Positions 36,205 to 44,202 of a stretch of 64,000 bases of DNA are shown here, piece by piece. The position numbers and the translations under genes were made by a program. This stretch comes from Gammaproteobacteria bacterium (GTDB lineage: Bacteria > Pseudomonadota > Gammaproteobacteria > Pseudomonadales > Porticoccaceae). The stretch is taken from the NCBI GenBank assembly GCA_016708925.1, contig JADJET010000018.1:150397-214396 (forward strand), read 5' to 3'. The notes under the pieces are model-generated. The model did no database searches and was not told the DNA's origin. It was given only the letters and a program-made list of their open reading frames with translations. Each line of letters opens with the position of its first letter. The first letter of the stretch is position 1.

Positions 36205-37364
36205 ATGAATAGCGGTGATTACAAATACATCTGGCAGGCCAGCGACTGGCCGACCTGGCGCTTCAACCTGGCAGCTCTGGCTGGACCCATGGCCGAGGTC
36301 AGTCGTGCCCAGGGGCTCCTGATGGGCCGTCTGGCCGACGTCGGCATGGCGCTGCGCGATCAGGCCAGCCTCGCGGCGCTCACCGAGGACGTGGTCAAGA
36401 CCAGCGAGATCGAGGGCGAGCAGCTCAACGTCGAATCCGTGCGCTCGTCCATCGCCCGTAGGCTCGGCGTGGACATCGGCGCCTTGGCCCCGGTGGATCG
36501 GCACGTCGAAGGCATGGTCGAGATGGTGCTCGATGCCACCGTCAACTGCCATGCTCCGGTGTCGCGGGAGCGGCTGTTCGGCTGGCATGCCGCGCTGTTT
36601 CCCACCGGCTACTCCGGACTCTCCAAGATCAAGGTCGGCGCCTGGCGCGACGATGCCAGCGGTCCGATGCAGGTGGTGTCTGGCCCCATCGGCCGTCAGC
36701 GCGTGCATTTCGAGGCACCGCCTGCTGACCGTCTGGAAGCCGAAACCAGCAGCTTCCTCGACTGGGTGAATGACGCATCGAGCGAGCCACCGCTGATCAA
36801 GGCTGGCCTCGGCCATCTGTGGTTCGTAACCCTGCACCCGTTTGACGACGGCAATGGTCGTATCGCCCGGGCCATCGGTGATCTGCTGCTGGCGCGTGCC
36901 GATGGCAGTCCGCAGCGGTTCTACAGTTTGTCGGCGCAGATCCAGCGCGAACGCAAGGCTTACTACGACGTCCTGGAGCGGACCCAGAAAAATTTGCCGG
37001 AGCCGATGGATGTCAACCGGTCATGGACGTCGAGTGGCTCGCCTGGTTCCTCGATACCCTCCATCGCGCCGTCGACCAGGCTCAGCACACGCTTGATGCC
37101 GTGCTGACCAAGGCGCGGTTCTGGCAGCACTGGGCAATCACGGCATTGAACGAGCGACAGATGAAGCTGCTCAATCGACTGCTCGACGGCTTCGAAGGCA
37201 AGCTGACCAGCAGCAAGTGGGCGGCCATTGCCAAGTGTTCGCCGGACACGGCGCTGCGCGATATCAACGATCTGCTGACGCGGGGCGTGCTGCGGAAATC
37301 GGATGCAGGCGGGCGCAGTACAAGCTATGAATTGGATGAACCTCCAGCGGGGGAGCGCACATGA
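36205..37364 (+). CDS. Fic-family protein with DUF4172 and winged-helix ends, frameshifted
   Basis: From ATG 36205. The N-terminal YIWQASDWPTWRFN is the DUF4172 lead-in. TSEIEGEQ at residues 66-72 matches the inhibitory S/T-x-x-x-E-G helix of class II Fic proteins. The catalytic loop HPFDDGNGRIAR is complete at 211-222. The frame breaks near 37015; the second frame reads EWLAWFLDTLHRAVDQAQHTL and ends with a winged helix (SSKWAAIAKCSPDTALRDINDLLTRG). One missing base would join them into about 386 residues. The family transfers AMP to protein hydroxyls; the target is unknown. Its stop overlaps the next gene's ATG. Confidence 0.85.
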
Positions 37365-37561
37365 ATGAAGACGTCAACGACGATGAGACTGCCCCCGGCG
37401 GTTCAGTCGAAAATGCATTTTTGGATCTACTCGACCAGGACATCGCCGCGCACCCTGAACGCTTGCAGCCAATCACTCCCGACTTGGCACGACGCGCGCA
37501 ATCGCTGGTCGGAGGCGTCTCGGTAGACTTCGATATTCCATTGCCGCACGACGTCGCATAA
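37361..37561 (+). CDS. 66-residue protein like the C-terminal tail of PrlF antitoxins
   Basis: The ATG at 37361 overlaps the Fic stop (ATGA), so it is translated with Fic. The sequence ENAFLDLLDQDIAAHPERLQ then ITPDLARRAQSLVGGVSVDF resembles, from memory, the C-terminal segment of PrlF/SohA antitoxins (D-I-x-x-H-P-E-R-L, S-L-V-G-G-V-x-V-D). The N-terminal AbrB-type DNA-binding domain of PrlF is absent. It could be an independent small partner of the Fic protein or a worn remnant of a prlF-yhaV pair; no YhaV toxin follows. The context suggests a toxin-antitoxin-like unit, but this is inference. Confidence 0.6.
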   Translation: MNEDVNDDETAPGGSVENAFLDLLDQDIAAHPERLQPITPDLARRAQSLVGGVSVDFDIPLPHDVA

Positions 37562-37610
37562 GCCCAATCCGCTTGGAAACCGCTTGGCTCGCGGGCCGAA
37601 CAGCGCCTTC

Positions 37611-37858
37611 ATGGACTCCTGCCAACTCATTCGGAAGGCGACCAAGTTGGACGTCGTCCACCTCAACCAAAAAAAACTGGCCGCCCGCTGGTGCATCAGC
37701 GAGGCTACCCTGGAACGCTGGCGTAGCGAGGGATCGGGCCAAAATTCCTGAAACTCTGCGGTCGCGTGCTCTACCGCCAGGTCGACATCGAGGCCTACGA
37801 GGAGTCGTGCCTGGCGACCTCGACCAAGACGGTCGGGGCGCAGACCAGTGCCGGCTGA
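37611..37858 (+). CDS. excisionase-type helix-turn-helix protein, frameshifted
   Basis: From ATG 37611. LNQKKLAARWCISEATLERWRSEG is a MerR/AlpA-like winged HTH in which the second helix starts at S-E-A-T-L. After one missing base near 37733 (GAGGGATCGGG) the other frame continues GPKFLKLCGRVLYRQVDIEAYEESC, the typical beta-wing of excisionase-family domains (G-P-x-F-x-K-x-G-x-x-V-x-Y). Restored length is about 82 residues. Such proteins are found in integrative elements as excisionases or regulators, which fits the flanking repeats. Confidence 0.72.
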
Positions 37859-38195
37859 AGGATGTTCCGTATCGTCGGCAGATCTGGCCAAGTACCGACG
37901 TTTCGCAACGCGACGCCACTGCGACGACGCTTGCAAGCCAGATTACCGGAGGATTGAAAGTCCGCAGTCCGCAAGCGCGGACCGATCAACCGGTTTTTTG
38001 AAAATCAACAACCTACCATCGGGCCGTGCGGGCTGGTGAGGGTTCCTGCGGGTTCGTGCGGAAAGATTCGAACTCCTGCGGGGTCTCGGTGGGGTGGAAC
38101 CCTGCGCCAAACCTATGTAACTCAGCGCCTTAGAACCGCTTCGAACTCCTGCGGATAGGTGCGGAATTCAGCGCTTGTTGGCCGCAATGCTACTA
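37859..38195. other. 337-base gap up to the IS5-type element
   Basis: No gene is recognisable. It holds a small hairpin (GTCCGC-AAGC-GCGGAC near 37967-37982, followed by a run of T after 18 bases), two copies of TTCGAACTCCTGCGG (about 38067 and 38140), and the right copy of the 25-base direct repeat (38088-38112). The content is that of an integration-site region rather than coding DNA. Confidence 0.45.
38088..38112. repeat. 25-base direct repeat, right copy
   Basis: Partner of 35830-35854, same orientation, three mismatches by my count. With the IS5-type insertion removed, the distance from this repeat to the ssrA-like segment at 39062 is about 150 bases, similar to the 187 bases separating the left copies. 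Both ends therefore look like diverged versions of one att region. Confidence 0.5.
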
Positions 38196-39016
38196 GGACC
38201 TGTTGACATTTAGGTTTAAACTACCGATCCAACTCGTTGACGGAGCTGGATCAATGGCACGAAGGAACTTGCGGAACGACCAGTGGGCGCGGATCGAGCC
38301 CATGCTGCCTGGCAAGGCCGGCGACCGTGGCAGGACGGCCAAGGACAATCGGCTGTTCGTCGACGCGGTGCTGTGGATCGCGCGCGCCGGCGCACCGTGG
38401 CGTGATCTGCCGGAAGCGTTCGGTCTGTGGAACAGTGTGTACAAGCGATTCTCACGGTGGTCCAACGCCGGCGTCTGGCATCGGGTCTTCGCCGAGCTGG
38501 CCCAAGACGCCGACTTCGAGGAAGTGTTCTCGATTCCACCATTGTCAGAGCTCACCAGCATGCCGCCGGTGCTCAAAAAAACGGCAGCCAAGCGATCGGC
38601 CGCTCGCGTGGCGGATTGACGACCAAGATTCACGCGCTGGTCGAAGGGCTGGGCAACCTGGCGCGCTGGCAGCTCACCGCCGGGCAAGTCCATGACATCA
38701 CGCAGGCGCACGACTTGATCGAGGGTGTTCCCGCGCAGACCGTCGCCGCCGACAAAGCCTATGACGCCGATGCGCTCATTCAGACCCTCGTGCAAGCAGG
38801 CGCTGAAGCGGTCATCCCGCCGCGCGGGAATCGCCGTCAGACACGCGATTACGATCAGCACAAATACAAGCATCGCAACCTCATCGAGCGCTTTTTCTGC
38901 CGCATCAAAGAATTTCGCCGCATCGCCACGCGCTACGACAAACTCGCCAGTCGCTTCTCCTCCTTCATCGCCCTGGTCGCTTCCTTCGTGTGGCTCGCTT
39001 AAATGTCAACAGGCCC
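38196..39016. mobile_element. IS5-family (IS427-type) insertion sequence
   Basis: 821 bases bounded by inverted repeats: GGACCTGTTGACATTTA at the left and, reverse-complemented, GGGCCTGTTGACATTTA at the right (one mismatch). It is embedded in C-TA...TA-G, i.e. a TA duplication in a CTAG target, as known for the IS427 subgroup. It carries one transposase in two overlapping frames and sits at the 3' end of the nuclease remnant. Confidence 0.85.
38254..39002 (+). CDS. IS5-family transposase, two frames
   Basis: Frame one starts ATG 38254 (MARRNLRNDQWARIEPMLPG) with the N-terminal IS5 domain through VWHRVFAELAQDADFEEVF. The other frame supplies LDSTIVRAHQHAAGAQKNGS (first catalytic Asp), GGLTTKIHALVEG, AADKAYDADALI (second Asp) and NLIERFFCRIKEFRRIATRYDK (Glu). 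The switch needed to include LDSTIV lies near 38532 (GTGTTCTCGAT), upstream of the A6 run that could support programmed slippage, so a one-base loss is the simpler reading. Probably inactive unless this is a base error. Confidence 0.8.
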
Positions 39017-39691
39017 TAGATCCTCTTTGCCGAGTGCATCACAGAAAGGACAGAAAGGGCGCCAGTTCGATTCCCGCTTGCGGAATTGAATCCGCGTCCG
39101 CAATTCTGGATCTGCTGGCGACTTCACTGATCTGCCCCAGCCCCCGGGCAGGATCGCGTGCTTCCGCAGCAGTTGCCGGAAAAAAACTTTCGATCCGATC
39201 TGACGATCTGACGATCTGACGATCTGACGATCTGACGATCTGACGATCTGACGATCTGACGATCTGACGATCTGACGATCTGACGATCTGACGATCTGAC
39301 GATCTGACGATCTGACGATCTGACGATCTGCCGATCCGTGACCAGTGAGCTCGTTGGCGCCAAAACGGTAGACCTCGTACCCAGCAAGCCGGAGATCACG
39401 GTCAGCCGCCACCATCTCCGCGTACCTGGCAAGAGACAGCTTCCCATCTTCCGCGAAGTGCTGAGATCCGTCGACCTCGACAACCACGCGGCCGGTGTCG
39501 CTAAACAGGAGCAGGAAGTCCATCCGTTGCCGAGACAAGCGTCCAACCCCGCCGCGCTGTGCCAGCGTGTATGGGTCATAATGCAGATAGACCTGCGGAG
39601 TGAGGGCTGGCAGTTTATCGCCGAGATCCTTGAATGCCCGGTAGTAGACACTGAATACGTTTCGCTCGCCGTCCGATGCAAGGGATGCCAT
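38999..39691 (-). CDS. PD-(D/E)XK-like nuclease remnant with octanucleotide repeat
   Basis: 230 residues from ATG 39691. RMDFLLLF...VVVEVDGSQHF (Asp58, Glu72, Asp74) followed by YAEMVAADRDLRLAGYEVYRF is a D-ExD nuclease core as in DUF559/Vsr-like proteins. Residues 122-165 are five copies of DRQIVRSS plus DRQI, encoded by the 8-bp repeat; FFRQLLRKH then resumes. Upstream, the frame stays open (DAAGSLSQRL) until it meets the IS3-type end at 39721, so the natural N-terminus is lost. The last residues (GPVDI) come from the IS5 inverted repeat. Function unknown; nuclease is inferred from motifs only. Confidence 0.6.
   Translation of the reverse strand: MASLASDGERNVFSVYYRAFKDLGDKLPALTPQVYLHYDPYTLAQRGGVGRLSRQRMDFLLLFSDTGRVVVEVDGSQHFAEDGKLSLARYAEMVAADRDLRLAGYEVYRFGANELTGHGSADRQIVRSSDRQIVRSSDRQIVRSSDRQIVRSSDRQIVRSSDRQIGSKVFFRQLLRKHAILPGGWGRSVKSPADPELRTRIQFRKRESNWRPFCPFCDALGKEDLGPVDI
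39062..39100. repeat. 39-base repeat resembling ssrA 3' end, right copy
   Basis: Partner of 36017-36055. Its second half, GCGGAATTGAATCCGCGTCCG, resembles the plus-strand image of the ssrA 3' end (GCGGGAATTGAACCCGCGTCCG). It lies within the C-terminal codons of the nuclease remnant, so that reading frame probably runs past its original end into an att-like sequence. Confidence 0.5.
39197..39324. repeat. (GATCTGAC)16 octanucleotide tandem repeat
   Basis: Sixteen perfect head-to-tail copies of GATCTGAC, then one imperfect copy (GATCTGCC). Each unit holds a GATC Dam site. On the minus strand three units encode eight residues (DRQIVRSS). Because eight is not a multiple of three, gain or loss of a unit shifts the frame of the surrounding gene. 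Copy number in an assembly of such a repeat is uncertain. Confidence 0.95.
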
Positions 39692-39720
39692 CAGACGTTG
39701 AGAAAGTGATCCCGCCGCGT

Positions 39721-40712
39721 CAGGATAGTTGTCGTGTCAGCTGATTTTGTCAAAGAGCAGGTCGGCGGGCGGATGAGAGCACGGAGTGGGACGGCTCGAG
39801 CGGCGCCCTCGAACAAGCTGAGCGAGGCGGAGCGCGAGCGGGTGCTTGCGATCGCGAATGAACCGGCGCATGCGAGCCTGGCGCCGCACCAGATCGTGCC
39901 GAGGCTGGCGGACCAGGGTGTGTACGTGGCCTCGGAGTCGACGTTCTACCGGGTGCTGAAGGCCGCGAATCAGCAGCACGGGCGCGGCCGGGCGCGGCGC
40001 CCGAGCCGACGGGTGGTGACCACGCACCGGGCCGATGGTCCGAACCAGCTGTGGTGCTGGGACATCACCTGGTTGCCGACCACGGTGAAGGGGCAGTTCT
40101 ATTACTGGTACATGATGAAAGATATCCACAGCCGCAAGCTGGTGGCCAACGAGGTGCATGCAAGCGAGACATCGGAGCACGCGGCACGCCTGCTGGTGAA
40201 CGGTTGCCTGCGTGAAGGGCTGGCAGGACGACCGCTGGTACTGCACTCGGACAACGGCGCGGCGATGAAGGGATCGACGATGTTGGCATCGATGCAGAAT
40301 CTGGGCGTGATGCCCTCGTTCAGCCGGCCGCGGGTGAGCAACGACAACGCGTATGCCGAGACGTTGTTCCGCACAGCGAAGTACTGCCCGCTGTGGCCGC
40401 AGAAGCCGTTCGAAACGCTGGCCGAGGCGCGAGCATGGGTGCAGCGCTTCGTGCAGTGGTACAACGAGGAGCATCGTCACAACGGGATCAGATACGTGAC
40501 ACCGGCGCAGCGCCACCGTGGCGAAGCGCCTGAGTTGCTGCGGCATCGCATCGCGGTCTACGAGGCGGCGCGCAAACGAAAGCCGCAACGCTGGTCACGC
40601 AAAACCCGGAACTGGTCGCTGTCTGATGTGGGTGTGGTTAAACCCGGAACGCGAGGTCGATCGCGGACAGAAACGAAAGGCTGCGTGAATGGCTCACGCG
40701 ACAACTACCTTG
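39721..40712. mobile_element. reduced IS3-family element
   Basis: Imperfect inverted repeats of about 22 bases mark the ends: CAGGATAGTTGTCG.GT.AGC at 39721 and, reverse-complemented, CAAGGTAGTTGTCG.GT.AGC ending at 40712. Only an OrfB-type transposase lies between; the OrfA usually found at the left end is missing, so the element seems internally deleted. No clear target duplication is visible. It separates ssrA from the nuclease remnant. Confidence 0.7.
39734..40688 (+). CDS. IS3-family OrfB transposase, truncated and frameshifted
   Basis: Reads from GTG 39734 next to the left inverted repeat. An HTH-21-like part (APHQIVPRLADQGVYVASES) precedes the integrase core with D-D-E residues: LWCWDITWLP (Asp), LHSDNGA (Asp) and DNAYAETLFRTAKY (Glu). 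The family C-terminus VWLNPEREVDRG and a stop at 40688 are reached only after removing one G from GTGGGTGTGG near 40630; without that the frame runs on to 40768. With OrfA absent, autonomous transposition is unlikely. Confidence 0.78.
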
Positions 40713-40755
40713 AAAATCGCCGAACACGCGGGAACCCGCGCAAACAGACAAGAAA

Positions 40756-40783
40756 AAGCCCCAACTGATAACAGTTGGGGCTT
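40756..40783 (-). terminator. ssrA intrinsic terminator
   Basis: AAGCCCCAACTG (40756-40767) pairs perfectly with CAGTTGGGGCTT (40772-40783) around ATAA. On the minus strand it lies just after the tmRNA 3' CCA and continues into TTTTTC. A textbook terminator for ssrA. Confidence 0.9.
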
Positions 40784-40789
40784 CAGTAT

Positions 40790-41155
40790 TGGTGGAGGCG
40801 GCGGGAATTGAACCCGCGTCCGTCAGTCCGCTACCAGTAGCTCTACATGCTTATTCGGTCTTTATGTTTAGCCCATCACAACCCGGCCGACAGGGGCGCG
40901 CGGGATGGCGATTCCGGTAAGGTTTTAACGTTTCCGCCCCGGACGAGCTTCCGCGCGATCTTGTGAGAGTCGACGCCTGGAACCTGAACGCACAAGCACG
41001 GCTTCAGTCAGACGGCACCCTACTGGGTATTAAGCAGCGAGTGCGTAGTTGTCGTCGTTGGCAACTAAAGTTTGCGATTTTGGATTAACGAGATTGATCG
41101 CCCTCTCGGCATGCACCACGGGTTTTGTAACCGGCGTCGAATCCAAAGCGCCCCC
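40790..41155 (-). ncRNA. ssrA: transfer-messenger RNA
   Basis: 366 bases on the minus strand. The 5' end GGGGGCGCTTTGGATTCGACG and the 3' end CCGCCTCCACCA pair as a 7-bp acceptor stem, and the T-arm is GCGGGTTCAATTCCCGC. The tag frame at 41062-41030 reads A-N-D-D-N-Y-A-L-A-A-stop, so the degradation tag is (A)ANDDNYALAA. GGTGCATGCCGAG downstream of the 5' stem is conserved. It rescues stalled ribosomes together with SmpB. Its 3' end is a common integration target, and the accessory region lies on that side. Confidence 0.97.
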
Positions 41156-41361
41156 AAAACTCGAAGTAGTCATGGGACCCGTTGCCCGGTCCCAAAGTTC
41201 CCCGGCCGTATTGCTCGACAGGCCGGAAGCGCGCTGATTCAGCACAGCCGGCGAGGTCGACCCGGCGCGACCGAGGCGCGTCGGGGTTTTGGCGCGGCGT
41301 GCGGCTATTTGTGGTGGAATAAACCTCCAGCGGATAAGCGCAGTCCACCCGGAGGAAGTCG

Positions 41362-43567
41362 ATGAGTCAGGATCCAAGGTATGTGGTCGATCTGGATCAG
41401 GTGCGGCGCGACGACGTCGCCCAGGTCGGCGGCAAGAATGCTTCGCTCGGCGAGATGCTGTCGCAGTTGTCCGCCAGCGGCATTGTGGTGCCGCCGGGGT
41501 TTGCCACCACGGCGGATGCGTATCGCTTGTTTCTGACCGCCAGCGGGCTCGATCGGCTGATCGGCGATGCCATGGCCGCGGCGCGTGCGGCCGAGGTCTC
41601 GCTGGGCGCGGCGGCCGCCGATATCCGCGCGGCGTTCGAGCGCGCGCCCTGGCCGGCGGAACTGGCGGCGGCGATCACGGCGGGTTACCGGAATCTCTGC
41701 GCCCGCACCGGGATGGCGGACGTGGATGTCGCAGTGCGCTCCAGCGCCACCGCCGAGGATCTGCCCGATGCGAGCTTTGCCGGCCAGCAGGAGACCTTCC
41801 TCAATATCCGCGGCGAGGCGGCGCTGCTCGATGCCTGGCGCTGCTATGCCTCGCTGTTCACCGCCCGTGCCATCAGCTACCGGGAAACCAAGGGGTTTCG
41901 CGCCAGGGCGTCGTTGGTGCTGACCGATGCCGAGATCCTGCAGCTCGCGCGCTGGGCCTGCGCGATCGAGGCGCACTACGGCACGCCCATGGATATCGAG
42001 TGGGCCCGCGACGGGCGCAGCGGGGCGCTCTATATCGTGCAGGCGCGGCCGGAGACGGTGCACTCGCAGGTGGCGGCGGGCACCCTGCGCACCTACGCGG
42101 TGGCGGACAAGGGCGCGGTGCTGGCGCAGGGGCTCGCCATCGGCGAGGCAGCGGTGGTGGGGCGGGTGTACCGCATCGACGATCCCCGCGATATCGACCG
42201 CTTCGTCGACGGCGCCATTCTGGTGGCGGAGACCACCAGCCCCGACTGGGTGCCGATCATGAAGCGCGCCGCCGCCATCGTCACCAATCACGGCGGGCGC
42301 ACCTCCACGCCGCATCGTCAGCCGCGAGCTGGGGGTGCCGGCGGTGATCGGTACCGGCTCCAGCACCCGCACGCTGGTCGATGGCGCCGAGGTCCTGGTG
42401 TCCTGCGCCGAGGGCGATCAAGGCTTTGTCTACCGCGGCCGGGCCAGCATCCGCGTCGACGAGCTCGCGCTCGCGGAGCTGCCGGTAACGCGCACCAAGG
42501 TCATGCTCAATCTGGCCGACCCGGGTGCGGCGCTGCGCTGGTGGCGTCTGCCCGCGGACGGGGTCGGGCTCGCCCGCATGGAGTTCGTGATCGACCACGC
42601 GATCAAGATTCACCCCATGGCGCTGGTGCATTTCGATGAGCTGACCGACGCTGCGGCCAAGGCCGAGATTGCGGCGCTTACCCAGGGCTACGCCAAACGC
42701 ACGGATTATTTCGTCGACCGCCTGGCGCGCGGGCTGGCCCGCATCGCTGCGGTGCAATACCCCAATCCGGTGATCGTGCGGCTCTCGGACTTCAAGACCA
42801 ACGAATACGCCCACCTGCTCGGCGGTGCCCAGTTCGAGCCTCGCGAGGAGAACCCCATGCTGGGTTTTCGCGGCGCTTCACGTTACTACTCGCTGCGCTA
42901 CCGCGAGGGTTTCGACCTCGAATGCCAGGCGTTGCGCCGTTTGCGCGAGGAGATGGGCTTCACCAACGTGGTGGTGATGGTGCCGTTCTGTCGCACGCCG
43001 GGCGAGGCCGATCAGGTGCTGGCAGTGATGGCCGAGAACGGCCTGGTGCGGGGCGAGCGGGGACTCCAGGTCTATGTGATGTGCGAGATTCCCTCGAACG
43101 TCATTCTGGCGGCGGAATTCGCCGCGCGCTTCGATGGTTTTTCCATCGGCTCCAACGACCTGACCCAGTTGACGCTGGGTGTCGAGCGCGATTCGGAGCT
43201 GCTGGCGCCCTTGTTCAGCGAGCAGGACCCGGCGGTGCAATGGATGATTCGCACCGTGATCCGGGACGCGCACGCGGCCGGCGCCAAGGTCGGCCTGTGC
43301 GGGCAGGCGCCCAGCGATCATCCCGAGTTCGCGCGCTTTCTGGTGGAATGCGGTATCGATTCGATCTCGGTGACGCCGGACAGCTTTGCCACCGTGAAAC
43401 GCCATGTAGCGGCGGCGGCGAAGGGCACCAGGAGACTCTCAATAACCGTCTTGCCCGCGCAGGCGGTCATCCAGAAGGCTTTGAGAACTCTGGGTTCCTG
43501 CGCGCGCCTTTGCGGGGCAGGCATTGCGCGGGAACGACGATTACGCGGTTGTTCGAGGCAGCGCTAG
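41362..43567 (+). CDS. ppsA: phosphoenolpyruvate synthase with internal deletion and frameshift
   Basis: From ATG 41362 with GGAGG upstream. N-terminal VGGKNASLGEMLSQL and SSATAEDLPDASFAGQQETFLN are right for the ATP-grasp domain, but RAISYRETKGF joins directly to LTDAEILQLARWACAIEAHYG. E. coli PpsA has about 108 residues between these points (the ATP-binding half), so they are missing in frame. The phosphohistidine motif GGRT-C-H-A-A near 42300 is broken by two one-base losses. The rest (NPMLGFRGASRYY, MCEIPSNV, CGQAPSDH) is intact in the second frame. The end is unclear: the frame runs from about 43440 into a palindromic repeat. Probably non-functional if the deletion is real. Confidence 0.85.
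43440..43560. repeat. REP-like palindromic repeat between ppsA and smpB
   Basis: The segment reads CCCGCGCAGGCGG...ATCCAGAAGG...CTCTGGGTTCCTGCGCGCG...GCGCGGGAACGACG. It is an imperfect version of the bacterial palindromic unit whose arms translate as PAQAGIQ (here LPAQAVIQKA). It provides the extra C-terminal codons of the ppsA frame, implying that the true ppsA stop was lost or lies just before it. Confidence 0.6.
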
Positions 43568-44060
43568 GCCGAATGGCGCATCATGCGCTGCTTCTGGCGC
43601 TGCCAGTCGCGGGCCTTTTCGGTTTCGCGCTTGTCGTAGTCGGCCTTGCCCTTGGCGAGCGCGATCTCGCATTTGACCCGATGCTGGCTCCAGTAGGCGC
43701 GGTAGCCACGCAGGTGTAACCTTTCTGCTGCACCGCGCCGGCGAAGCGGTCAGCTCGCGCCGGTTCAGCAGCAGCTTGCGGGTGCGGGTCGGGTCGGTGA
43801 CGAAATGCGTGGCGGCTGACGGAAGCGGTGTGATCAAGGCGCCCAGCAGAAACGCCTCGCCGTCCTTGGAACAGCGCGCCAGCTGTCCACAAGCTGGGCC
43901 TTTGCCGGCGCGCAAACTTTTGACTTCCCAGCCTTCCAGAACCAGGCCCGCTTCCAGGCGATCCTCCAGACTGTAGTCATGGCGGGCGCGCTTGTTGAGG
44001 GCAATGGTCGAGGGGCGGCGCCGGGTTTGGCGCCTTTGTTGGCGGAGCTTTGCGCGTGGC
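43564..44060 (-). CDS. smpB: SsrA-binding protein SmpB, multiple frameshifts
   Basis: The stop is TAG at 43564-43566; the start near 44060 is not clear (no ATG in frame). All SmpB blocks are present but in different frames: TIALNKRARHDYSLEDRLEAG, LEGWEVKSLRAGK, AQLVDSW, KDGEAFLLGALITPLPSA, THFVTDPTRTRKLLLNRREL, RFAGAVQQKGYTCVATA, YWSQHRVKCEIALAKGKADY and WQRQKQRMMRHSA. At least four or five one-base indels are needed. It would bind tmRNA and load it on stalled ribosomes. It belongs next to ssrA, but ppsA intervenes. Either a badly sequenced stretch or a decaying gene. Confidence 0.85.
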
Positions 44061-44202
44061 CGCGATTATAGGGACTTGGCCGCAGCGTGTGGCTGCCAAT
44101 TTCGGCGGCAGCGCGACTAACGCTAAACTGCGCCGCCCGAACCGGGCGGTTTTTGAGGGGTGGCATGGCGGTGGAGCACGAAATTCCCGTGAAGGCGCGG
44201 CG

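Noticed and set aside
38540..38590. Programmed -1 frameshifting at the A6 run of the IS5-type transposase
   Set aside because: A shift there would replace the LDSTIV catalytic segment; the frame must change upstream near 38532, so a base loss is simpler.
39197..39332. The regular repeat considered as a CRISPR array
   Set aside because: Units are 8 bases and directly adjacent with no spacers, so it is a simple tandem repeat.
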